Shown piece by piece: positions 9,719-18,388 of a stretch of 23,641 nucleotides of DNA. The stretch spans positions 1 to 23,641 of the forward strand of contig JAAAUF010000661.1 of NCBI GenBank assembly GCA_015499985.1, written 5' to 3'. Position 1 is the first letter of the stretch; the number at the start of each line of letters is the position of its first letter. The DNA is from Haplosporangium gracile (taxonomy: Eukaryota; Mortierellomycota; Mortierellomycetes; Mortierellales; Mortierellaceae). The position numbers were made by a program, and so were the translations under genes. The notes under the pieces are model-generated. The model had not been told where the DNA came from, made no database searches, and saw only the letters and a program-made list of their open reading frames with translations.

Positions 9719-10872
9719 GATGCAGAGAGAAGTCTAGTGGAGCAGCAAGGTGTTGATTGTCGGGTGTGTATGGTGTAGGTGTGTGCTCTGCTTCACTCGC
9801 ACGGGTTTCTATGGAGTTCGGCCTGCGCGGGTCTTGAAAGATAGATGGTTCACTCTATCCAATGGTAAAGTGCGTTCGTGTGAGAAGGTGTGAGTTGAGG
9901 TATAGTGTAATGTAGTGAGGTTCTCCTAAAGAAAAGGGTCGTGAAGGGGTGAAGAACGTAAAAAGGAAAAAAGAAAGTGTCAGTTTTCAGGACCCGGACA
10001 AAAAAAAAGGCACTCCTTCCTTTCTGTCCTATCCTGAATGGTAATTTTTATTTTATTATTTTTTTTGGTTCCTGAAGACACAGTGAAAGTAAAGTAAGTG
10101 CTTGGCGGACTGGATGAACGGGAATACGATCTTCTCACCGTAAGTGGAGGTAAGGGACTCCAGACAGGCGCAGATGTGCAGTCAATTAGGGTTGAGGGTG
10201 GACGAGTCAAAAGGCAAAAAAATAAAAAGAGGAGCAAAGGGAAGAGATGATGAAGTTGCTGCTTGTCTGTAGTATAAAGGGGGGAAGGAGACGTGCGTTC
10301 GTCATTGCTACATCCCCTTTCGTTTCTTTCTTCATTCTGTTACTCTTTCACTCTTACCCGTTCGCTCGTTGTCACTCTCTTTCACTGTGTCTATGTGCCG
10401 AGTGTATAGCACGGACGAAAGGTGTCAAAGAGAAAAGTACTGATGAAAACAAAGCAGGTTGAAGTAGACGCACACAGGGTAATAATAAAAAAAAGGAGAG
10501 TCCGATGGATGCTGGGTCACTTGCAGTGATCAGTTGTGGAAGTGCGATGTCCTGAATGTTGTTGGTCAGGGACAGGCCACTGCGATGGGTTTGATGGATG
10601 GAGAGGGTATTACCTTTTGTGAAAAAAGTGGATGGAGAAGGGGAGAGATGCTGGCGGTGTGAAGAAGGGAAGGAGGGGGCGAGGGATGAAGAAGGGATGA
10701 AGAAAGGGAAGGGAAAAGGGAAGGACGTGGAAGTGAGAGAAGGGAGAGAAAAGACCGACTTGCGCACCCTGGCAAAGGGATAAAAAAAGAGTAGTCATTG
10801 TATTGAGTAGGAAAGGCAGAGAAGCGCGTGATTCCATGCCAAAGTCAACCCTCTTTCGTTCACCCTGCTCAA

Positions 10873-10890
10873 AGTCAGCCAGGGCTGACT
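10873..10890. repeat. 18-bp palindrome in intergenic DNA
   Basis: AGTCAGCC, two bases, then GGCTGACT form perfect 8-bp inverted arms. The half site AAGTCARCC also occurs singly about 35 bp upstream. It is a candidate binding site for a dimeric transcription factor; no factor can be assigned. Confidence 0.5.
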
Positions 10891-11432
10891 AGTGGACAGA
10901 GATGGCTGGCTGCCTTGGTCCACAGACAAGAGCATCTTCTTCTTCTTCTTCATCATTATATCTCACGTTGTATTCATTATCAACTGCATCGTCAATTATT
11001 TTCTTGCAAACACGAGGGATTAAAGATGGAATTGAAGGTGTGAAAGTGAACAACGAGAACAAACAGAGTTGGGACCATGGCGCATCCATGTGACCAGCCA
11101 ACCAACTTGACCCGCTTGTGTTCGTGGCTTCAATTTGGTGGCGTGTTTTTAGTTATCGTTTTTTGTCACAAGAAAGAAGGTCCGAGTGTCCAAACAGGGT
11201 CAAACAAAGAAAAGAAGGAATGAGAGAGAGCGAGTGAATCCGCTGGGTCGCACAGTGGATCATCCATATAACAAAACTGTTTTACCCTCTGCTCATCAGC
11301 TCAACTCTCTCTCTCTCTCTCCAAAGCAAAAAAAAAAAGTGTTTGACACGCTTTGCTGCGGGCATTGGACTTCAGGACATTATTTATGACTTAATTTTTT
11401 GGCATTTTTTGAACACCCTTCCTACTAATGGC

Positions 11433-11444
11433 AATAAATATAAG
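11433..11444 (+). promoter_or_regulatory. TATA-like element of the APH gene
   Basis: AATAAATATAAG lies 60-70 bp before the ATG at 11504, followed by a C/A/T-rich leader containing CCAAT at 11488-11492. Position and composition suit a fungal core promoter. Confidence 0.45.
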
Positions 11445-11503
11445 TCCCTACTTTCAATTCACCACAATCTACTTCCTCTCAATCCAACCAATGCAAACAC
11501 AAA

Positions 11504-12766
11504 ATGTCTACCACAGCCTCCACCGCCGATATCATCCCCATTCTTGCCACCACTGATGAGGCAACTCTAGTCGCCGATGTCTACAACGAGGACCAAGGCC
11601 CGCGTAAGGGCATCTTCCTGACCTTCCAACAGGCTTCCAAACTGATCGCTTTCCATCTCCTCAACAAACAATTGGACCAGCTCTTTTACTTCAAGCGCGG
11701 CTACAACAACAGAGTCTACCTCGCCCACTGCTCCGATGGATCCGAATACGTCATCCGTCTTGGTGGACGTTTCTGGGACCACACCAAGATCATCAACGAG
11801 GCCCAGGCTTTGAGTCTCGCCCGCGCTGCTCTCGGGAACGTAGTCGATATCCCCCTGTTTGTCGGAACCAGTGTCGAAGAGTCCAAGGTCCATATCGACG
11901 AAGCCTCGAGGATTATCCCACACGACTACATCATTATGAACCGGCTACCAGGAGTGCCCTTGGACACCGTCTGGGACGTGTTATCACAGGACGACAAGAA
12001 GACGATTGTCAACCAAGCGGCCGAAATCTTCTCACGCCTCCGATCGATCGAGCTGACTAGAATTGGAAACTTTGTCGTAGGGCCTCAGGATGAGCCAAAA
12101 GTCGGCGCTCTGATGGAGGGAGGAGGAGGGCCCTTCTTGCGTTGGGGAGAGTTTGTCGCTGCCAACATCCAAAAGGAGCTTCGCAATCTTATTAAGCAAG
12201 AGTCCAAATTCGCCGAAATCATATCATACCTGCCCCGAATCCACGCACTCCTCGCCAAGGTTCAGTCGGGAGAACTCGAGAAGCAGTTTGAGGCCAAGGC
12301 CAAGGAGGAAGGAGAGGACACGTCAGAGAGATCCATTTCATTCTTGCATGGGGACTTCGAGTCGCGTAACATGCTTGTCGTTGGCACCAAGATCACCGGT
12401 CTTCACGATTTCGAGTTTGCAGGAGGATTCCCGGCTGAGCAGGAGTGGTGCGCTGGATTTGAGTGGCTGTTTGCTCGTTCCGAGGATCCATATGATGAGT
12501 CTGAGCAGCAAAAGTTAAGAGACATGACAGAGGATGAGAAGGAGATCAGAGAGTACTTTTTGAGAGTCCTTAAGGAGAGACACGGACTGTTGCCGTATGG
12601 ACCTAGACATCAAGAGTACAAGGTGGTGTTGTATCACTGTCAGTGTAACATTGCTCCTTGGTGGTTGGTCGACCCGGAGCGAAACACTTGGACCGAGCAC
12701 CAGGTTCAGACCTTGAAGACTGCCGCCGCCTCACTGGATAAAGCATTGACGTATCTAGGATGCTGA
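11504..12766 (+). CDS. Aminoglycoside phosphotransferase (APH)-fold kinase-like protein, 420 aa
   Basis: Intronless. Belongs to the eukaryotic APH/choline-kinase-like group, which transfers phosphate from ATP to small molecules; the true substrate is unknown and antibiotic resistance should not be assumed. Start MSTTASTADI. An N-lobe with FKRGYNNRVYLAHC and EYVIRLGG (residues about 63-90) resembles the nucleotide-binding loop and the Lys strand, although the usual strand Lys appears as Arg. YIIMNRLPGVPLD (about 145-157) is the hinge. The catalytic loop HGDFESRNML spans 282-291 (Asp284, Asn289) and the metal-binding segment LHDFEFAGG has Asp302. A conserved WC..FEWLF segment follows. Length is typical for fungal members (about 400). 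The ATG has an A at -3 (AAAATGT) and a TATA box upstream. Strong third-position C preference supports real coding. Family secure, substrate not. Confidence 0.9.
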   Translation: MSTTASTADIIPILATTDEATLVADVYNEDQGPRKGIFLTFQQASKLIAFHLLNKQLDQLFYFKRGYNNRVYLAHCSDGSEYVIRLGGRFWDHTKIINEAQALSLARAALGNVVDIPLFVGTSVEESKVHIDEASRIIPHDYIIMNRLPGVPLDTVWDVLSQDDKKTIVNQAAEIFSRLRSIELTRIGNFVVGPQDEPKVGALMEGGGGPFLRWGEFVAANIQKELRNLIKQESKFAEIISYLPRIHALLAKVQSGELEKQFEAKAKEEGEDTSERSISFLHGDFESRNMLVVGTKITGLHDFEFAGGFPAEQEWCAGFEWLFARSEDPYDESEQQKLRDMTEDEKEIREYFLRVLKERHGLLPYGPRHQEYKVVLYHCQCNIAPWWLVDPERNTWTEHQVQTLKTAAASLDKALTYLGC

Positions 12767-13083
12767 TTGGTCTGACCTTATCACATTGCGTTAAGATTCC
12801 ACACATCTCTTTTTTTCGCGTGTTGACATCGTTTTTTAAAACGATTTTTTTATTACGAAAGATTATATGTGTGTAGTTCTGAGAGCAATGAAAAAGAGCG
12901 ATCGAGAAACTAGCGATACTTATGGTACAGAAAATGAGGATGGACGACGATGCGGTTGCATAAAGGAAAGGGGATGGTGTCTCTCCTTCTTTTTGAAGTA
13001 TGTAAAAATGGGGAAAGGATGTATGTGTGAGTTTTTTTTTGTTCGACGGTTTTTAGCGAAGAGCACTGTTTAGCAGATCTCCT
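12767..13083. other. Convergent 3' intergenic region, APH and HAP3
   Basis: 317 bp between two stop codons facing each other. It holds the hairpin at 12828-12845. TTTATT at 12849-12854 (AATAAA on the minus strand) is a possible HAP3 polyadenylation signal. No gene. Confidence 0.6.
12828..12845. terminator. Perfect hairpin with T run between convergent genes
   Basis: ATCGTTTT and AAAACGAT form an 8-bp perfect stem with a TT loop, followed by T7. It looks like a bacterial terminator but lies about 60 bp past a fungal stop codon, between convergent genes. A role in 3'-end formation is a guess. Confidence 0.35.
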
Positions 13084-14007
13084 TTAGTGAATGTTGGAGT
13101 ACTCGCCATTCTGCTGATGATAATATCCAGCATTGACGTCCTGCTGATGAAAAATGCCGCCATCGTCCAGGTTCTTGGTCTCCTCTTCGCCCTCTTTGTC
13201 CTTTGTTGTTGCTGCCTGACGTTCAATCTTGGTTGTCTATTGATTTTTTTTAAAAAAAAAAGAAACGGTCAAAGGAGGCAGGAGAGAAGGAAGGGGTCAG
13301 AAGGGGGTTGTGCAGAGATCCAAGACAAGAGTTGCGAGGGAGGCAAGGTTTTAGTTCTACTCGTTGTTGTTGGCGCAAAACAAAAACAGAAGAACAGACA
13401 AACGTGGCTCCATGATCGTCCAGTGAAAACCAAGCAAATCGCTCTCCCTCTCCTTGACGTCTCTGTGTCTAAGTAGTTTACCTCTCTGTATTTTGACAGG
13501 TAAATCTTAAGCGCCTCGGCATAGTTCTCGAATCCAAGAGACTGCATTGCCCACAAGATATCCTCGCCGTTGATCGTCTTGCGCTTCTCCAGTTGGCATC
13601 TGTCGCTGGCTATTTTGGAGTTGACAAGAAAAGCATGAGTTAGAGTCAGCGAGTGTGGGTGGATAAGTGTGGAAACGGTGAGCGAACAAACGAGTGTACG
13701 TAAACAACAGAAGAGAAGTACAGTTCCAGCTACAAAGAGCAACTTCCACTGCCACTCTATTAACAACAAGAGTTGAGACATGCGCACTCAAGCTTGAATT
13801 CGACGAGGAGGGAGACATACCTTCGCTGGTGATGAAGGAGATAAACTCTGAGACGCACTCCTGCACGGTCTCCTTGGCCTCCTTGGCAATTTTTGCGTTG
13901 TCAGGGAGAGCCTTCTTCATAATCCTGGCCACGTTGGCGATGGGCAAGAAGCGATCCTGCTCTTTGTAGTCATCCAACTCGTCTCCGGACTGGTGCTGCT
14001 CAGACAT
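13084..14007 (-). CDS. HAP3: CCAAT-binding factor subunit HAP3 / NF-YB, 3 exons, 155 aa
   Basis: Histone-fold subunit that pairs with HAP5/NF-YC and recruits HAP2/NF-YA to bind CCAAT boxes in promoters. Exons 14007-13821, 13609-13482 and 13236-13084 splice in frame to 155 residues plus stop. The conserved core begins at [19 protein letters not shown] (17-35), continues through the helix containing [19 protein letters not shown] (40-58) and [14 protein letters not shown], and ends near [10 protein letters not shown] (about 96-105). These are signature NF-YB residues. The intron at 13820-13610 interrupts the SEA segment of the core. The C-terminal 50 residues are acidic then Gln/His-rich ([16 protein letters not shown]). 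Length is similar to other fungal HAP3 proteins. It shares a 434-bp divergent promoter with the TRAPPC6 gene. Identity is secure. Confidence 0.95.
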
Positions 14008-14441
14008 GGTGGTAGTGCGTACAAAGGTTAAGGTTTGTTTGAATGTTCTTTTCTGACTTTTGTTTCTGTAGTCTATGGGCGGGTTGGAAGGTTGTCGTGG
14101 TGTTTTTTGACAGTTGGCGGGGGGTGGGTGTGTTAATAAGAAAAGAAAAGGCGACGGCAAGCTTTTTTTTTTTGTTACACCTTTACTCGAGAAGTCAGCA
14201 CCCCGCTTGTTTCATTCGATTTTTTTTTCCTCTTTTTTTTTTTTTCTTCTACGCGCAAATTCTGTGTACGTTATTAGCAGTGTACGTGAATATTCTTCTT
14301 CCTCGACTGTCTTCTTCATCGTCTTTGTCGCGTCGGCCATCATCACTTTCACCACAGGCAGGAACCTCACTCTCAACTGCACAGGACACACATAGGAACA
14401 CCGACATCTGTAACTTTTACTCCAATCGACGACGCACACAC
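14008..14441. promoter_or_regulatory. Shared divergent promoter, HAP3 and TRAPPC6
   Basis: 434 bp between two ATGs pointing outward. It contains long T runs (14162-14173 and 14220-14246) likely to exclude nucleosomes, and a CCAATC at 14422-14427 just upstream of the TRAPPC6 ATG. No TATA box is obvious. A bidirectional promoter is inferred from the layout. Confidence 0.55.
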
Positions 14442-15386
14442 ATGGCATCGAGTCAGGCTCCAGTAAAACTCGTCAACGAGTCCGCAGTCGAGTTCCTCAC
14501 AACGGAGATGGTCGAGGCAATGATCAGAACTATCAAGGATGACGCCCTTCGCCTCGGCACTGACAGAGACCCTAGTCTGGGTAACTCAAACGACGGCACA
14601 GGAGGACCCAAGGATTACTCTGAAGGGGACGAAGCTATGGAGGCAGTTTATTACAAACTGGAAATGATTGGCTTCCGCGTAGGCGAGCGGCTTATCGAAA
14701 AGTATGGCAGTCCTGCCTTTCCTTCATTGACAATGTTCTTGGGATTATCAATGTTGCGTTGCTCCACAAAAGGCTTCGAACAGGCTAAACGATTGGCTCA
14801 ACTCTCACTTTTATAGAATCAGCAAGGACAGGATGAGATTCACAGACAATTTGGACGTGGTCAAGTTTGTGTGCAAGGAAGTTTGGATGTTCTTGTTTAA
14901 GAAGCAGGTTGACAACCTGAAGACAAATCACAGAGTGCGTAGAACTGGCTTCTAGACTTAATCACGCAGAGGCAGCACACAAAGCTTGGATAGCACAACA
15001 ATACCAGTCGATGCTTACACCACTCTATCACTCGTCACTCTTGTAACCACTAGGGGGTCTACGTGCTTCAGGACAATAGCTTCCGCTGGTTCACCAGGAT
15101 GGCACACGACCAGAGTTCAGCTGAATCTGTAAAGAAGGTGACACCGGTAAGGATAGACTGTGCTCTATAACTCAATTTCATGCAATGGACATTACTATAC
15201 TCTTTGTTTTGTTCTAACTGGGCGACATGTTTTTTTCTCATCAATGGTGGCATGTAGTATCTGTGGTTTCCATGTGGGATCCTGCGCGGCATTCTCTCCA
15301 ACCTGGGCATTGCAAGTGTTGTGGTGGCCGAGACTTCCTCTCTGCCCGCTTGCACCTTCCAGATCAAGATTGCGAAGACAGCATAG
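14442..15386 (+). CDS. TRAPP complex subunit TRAPPC6 / Trs33, 4 exons, 199 aa
   Basis: Core subunit of the TRAPP tethering complexes, which activate Rab1/Ypt1 (and Rab11-type GTPases) in ER-Golgi and Golgi traffic. Exons 14442-14701, 14817-14934, 15054-15146 and 15258-15386 total exactly 600 nt in frame. Motifs in order: the N-terminal helix [13 protein letters not shown] (19-31), an inserted Asp/Gly-rich loop (about 41-60), [16 protein letters not shown] (72-87), [59 protein letters not shown] and the closing strand CTFQIKI. These match the TRAPPC6 family closely; animal members are about 160-175 aa and yeast Trs33 is longer. The donor after exon 2 is GTGCGT, weaker than its neighbours, but the phase is fixed by the conserved GVYVLQD. 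Only 173 bp separates its stop from the next gene. Confidence 0.93.
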
Positions 15387-15559
15387 GACCGAAAACAATA
15401 AACTCAACCATATACCGCGTACTCGTCTCGTGATTTCGCTGTATTAGAATTGACGACCGACTCGTTTTTTTCTGCTCGCTTCCTTCTCTCCATCATCTCT
15501 CCTCGCCACCTTCACCCTTCTCCTTTCTCCCCACAAATAGACATTTTTTTCTCGCACCC

Positions 15560-17004
15560 ATGTCTACTACCCCACGTCGGACCGGAAAGGTCAAGTTCTT
15601 CAACAGCCAAAAGGGCTTTGGCTTTATCATTCCTTCCGAAAGCACTGAGGCAGCTCCTGTCGACGAGAGTAAGTCTCACACCTCATAATTTGCTCTTGCT
15701 TTGCTTTACTCCATTTTGTCTATGCTACATTATCGCTTATACTATCGTGTGTCAACATCAAACAAAAACCGCGTTGTTCTTGGCCCGACACTAAAAAAAA
15801 CCTCTCCGGTTGAATAAACTCTTGTTTTTTTGATTGTTCTTCATCTTCTCTACTCGTTGTTATGCTATTTTTTAGTCTTTGTCCACCACACAGCGATTCA
15901 AAACGACGGAGGGTTCAAGTCTTTAGTCGAAGGAGAAGAGGTTCGTCTTATTTGCTTTTGTCTTTCCGACTTTTTCCTTATACGACCTGCACACGCAAAT
16001 AACGCCAAGTAACTGATGAGTTGGGGGATGCCGTGAGAAACTGATCAAACTATCGCTGATAGATTGCGTATTGGCTCTTTTTCTCTGTCATCTCATACTG
16101 ACACGCTACACATGCACGCGCTTGTAGGTCGAGTTTGATTTGGTTCAAGGCACCAAGGGAATGCAAGCATCCAACGTCACCGGTCCAAAGGGAGTGTCTG
16201 TCATCGGTGACCAAAGCTACAATCAAACTGGATTCAAGTAAGTCTACACAACAGGCCAGGGCGATGCAAAGAAAAAAAACGAAACAATAGTACTACTGTG
16301 CTCCATTTCAACGGTTAACTCGATGACATGGGTCGAGTGCTGACGCAGACCGTTTCGTTTTGTTTGTGTACAAATCGAATAACAGCAACAATAATAGCAA
16401 CTCGGCCTTCGGAAACACCAACAACCAGGCACGATTCGGTGGGAGAAACGCCGGTGGTGGATATGGCACCGGCTTTGGTGGATTTGGCGGACAAAGTTGT
16501 ACGCTAGTTCGATATTTTTTTTTTTGTAATTTTGGGCCAAGGAACTAAAGGAGAAAAAAATGGCGGGAAAAATGACAATCCAAATCGGGCAACACCCGCT
16601 GCTTAACTCACAACTTTTTTTTGTTTTGTTTGTGTCTATTCTTAGCATATGGAGGAGGATATGCGAACATTGGCAACACGCCCTACGGTGGCCAAGTTGT
16701 GGGTGGCCAACAGGGATATGGCCAAGGCTTTGGTCAGGGCTACGACCAGCAGCAGTGCGGGTATGGATCAGGCACTGGATATCCTGCTGCGCAGCAAACC
16801 AGTCATTACCGTTTTGGATCTGGATACTCGCAGGGCTACAACGGTGGAGTAGGAGGTGCAGTTGCAGGAGGAGGAGGAGGAGAAGGAACACATGACGGTA
16901 GAGTCCAGGGTCAGGTGGGCGGTCACTCGACATCGTTGAGACAAAGCCCTTCCACTGGTCAGCATGGAAACTGGAATGGCACCTCTGAAGCCTCCCTCCG
17001 CTAA
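15560..17004 (+). CDS. Cold-shock-domain, glycine-rich RNA-binding protein, 5 exons, 251 aa
   Basis: Single-stranded nucleic-acid-binding protein, probably an RNA chaperone. Exons 15560-15668, 15876-15940, 16128-16237, 16386-16498 and 16646-17004 give 756 nt in frame. The cold-shock domain covers about residues 6-92: GKVKFFNSQKGFGFIIP holds RNP1 (KGFGFI) and IFVHHTAI is RNP2, followed by GGFKSLVEGEEVEFDLVQG and NVTGP. After it come an Asn/Ser stretch, then Gly/Tyr/Gln-rich repeats (GGGYGTGFGGFGG, QGYGQGFGQGYDQQQ) resembling prion-like tails. Exon 4 could begin at 16386 or 16398, since both AGs keep frame. Intron 2 has a weak GTTCGT donor. The four introns (207, 187, 148, 147 nt) are longer than most in SET2. 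The C/T-rich leader before the ATG suggests strong expression. Family secure; target RNAs unknown. Confidence 0.92.
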
Positions 17005-18388
17005 AGTGTTAAGGAGTGAGGATTGCGACCTGTTCTCTGCGTCCGTTCTTCTTTTTTGTTTTTTGTTGTTTCTTGCTGCATTGCTTTTGAGTAATAAAAT
17101 GTGACTGCATTTCGACATTCAAAACAACGACCAACGAAAATCGGTGGCAAAAAAACAAAGAGGAGGGGTATCTGTCCGCTTAGGGTTGTTTGGGATGGAA
17201 AGGGCAGGCAAAGTGAAGGCAACACTTTCGTGGGAGAGAATGACCAGCAGGTGCAACAGCAAGTTCATTGTTTCTTATCTTTCGTCCCAGGGTGCTGAGG
17301 CAAGACGACGTCCTTCTTCCTACTCGTCCGGTCTGAGTTGATGCTCTATTTTACGCTGCGCTGCTTTGTTGTTGTTTTCTGCCTTGATTCGTTCTTCTAT
17401 AGTTATCCTGCTTTTACTCTTTTTTTTTTTTTTTTCCTTTTCACCCTATTCACTCTGCTCCCTCTTCCCCCCTCCCCCCTCCTTGCCCTCTTTCACTCAC
17501 CATCACACCTGTACAAACACACACATCCATACTTGAATAGTATTAGACACCTCTTTTCTTTTCTCCTTTGCCACCACTTTTTTTATGCCTAATCCTCGTC
17601 AGCTGTAATTACTTTTCACCTGAACTCGTCTGACTTGCCGCGAACAGTAACAACAACAAGGACAACATCATTGACTAATCAATCAAGCCGCACTTTTTCC
17701 TTCTGCCTCCAAAAAGGTAATAAAACACTCAGAATCTGCTTCTGCTGCCCCCAAGCTCTCCGTCTTCACACTTCCCTTTTGAAGGGAGAGGACCCACTTT
17801 TTTTTTCCGTTTTTTGAACTTGTAGTATTCACCAGGACAAGGCATGCAACACAAACACCCATTACCGTCAACTAGAGGTTATTACAACTGGACTTGACCC
17901 TCAGCAGGAGACCCGTCATGGAATCAAACAGCTTTCAAAACAAGGCTTTGTTGTTGTTGCTGCCAAAAAGAGACAGAGAAAATCAAGTCATACCAATCCT
18001 TGCCGACATCCTACAGTTGACTTTGCGGATCTGTTCGGACTGTTGCTGGATGCATGCAGAGTCGTCAGGAAGGACTCCAGGACTTGTCGACATCCAGTTA
18101 TAAGAGCGCGTCGGAGCAGGATGAACAAAGGACCCCACATCACAGCACGGGACTTTTGGTTCACCACGGCACTTTTTGATGCAGAGTGGGGGACTGATTA
18201 GGACACAGCAACTTACTGTATGCGAAACAAGGGCACAGTCCACTTTCTTAACCACCTTGACATGTCATATTGTCTTTATATCGATAGACATTGCTCCAAC
18301 AGCGCAAACCAGCACTTCACTCACTTCGACTCTGGATTCCCTGCACTTTTCCAAGGCTCCCGTCCTTGACCAGCCACCTCTAATTCAC
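17005..18388 (+). other. Cold-shock 3' UTR and long SET2 upstream region
   Basis: 1.4 kb without a confirmed gene. The first 100 bp are the cold-shock 3' UTR. From about 17400 a C/T-rich stretch suggests the SET2 promoter and leader. A likely 70-nt intron (18218-18287, GTATGC to TCGATAG) lies in the leader. A short upstream frame starts at ATG 17918 (about 61 codons), and a 128-codon stop-free frame without an early ATG runs 17817-18198. Neither shows a recognisable domain. Confidence 0.5.
17093..17098 (+). terminator. Polyadenylation signal AATAAA of the cold-shock gene
   Basis: AATAAA lies 89 nt past the stop at 17004, preceded by a T/G-rich stretch. Consensus and distance fit a fungal 3' end. 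Confidence 0.65.

Larger units (their letters stand above)
9719..11503. other. Divergent intergenic region, kinesin to APH
   Basis: 1.8 kb with no supported gene. It should hold both promoters. A CCAAT at 9859-9863 lies about 140 bp upstream of the kinesin start. A purine-rich stretch covers about 10623-10755, an 18-bp palindrome lies at 10873-10890, and a (CT)n run sits near 11306-11320. Open frames here (for example 10247-10462, with one hydrophobic stretch) have no homology I recognise and follow base-composition bias. Confidence 0.55.

Noticed and set aside
10247..10462. 71-aa frame with a hydrophobic stretch
   Set aside because: Hydrophobic run follows a T/C-rich tract, no homologue recognised, no supporting promoter or codon preference.
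13087..13476. 129-aa plus-strand frame, hydrophobic start
   Set aside because: Antisense of HAP3 exon 3 and its intron, whose acidic Gln-rich coding gives a Leu/Val-rich shadow.
14043..14441. N-terminal extension of the TRAPPC6 frame
   Set aside because: Translation of T-rich promoter DNA from a non-ATG codon; the family alignment supports the ATG at 14442.
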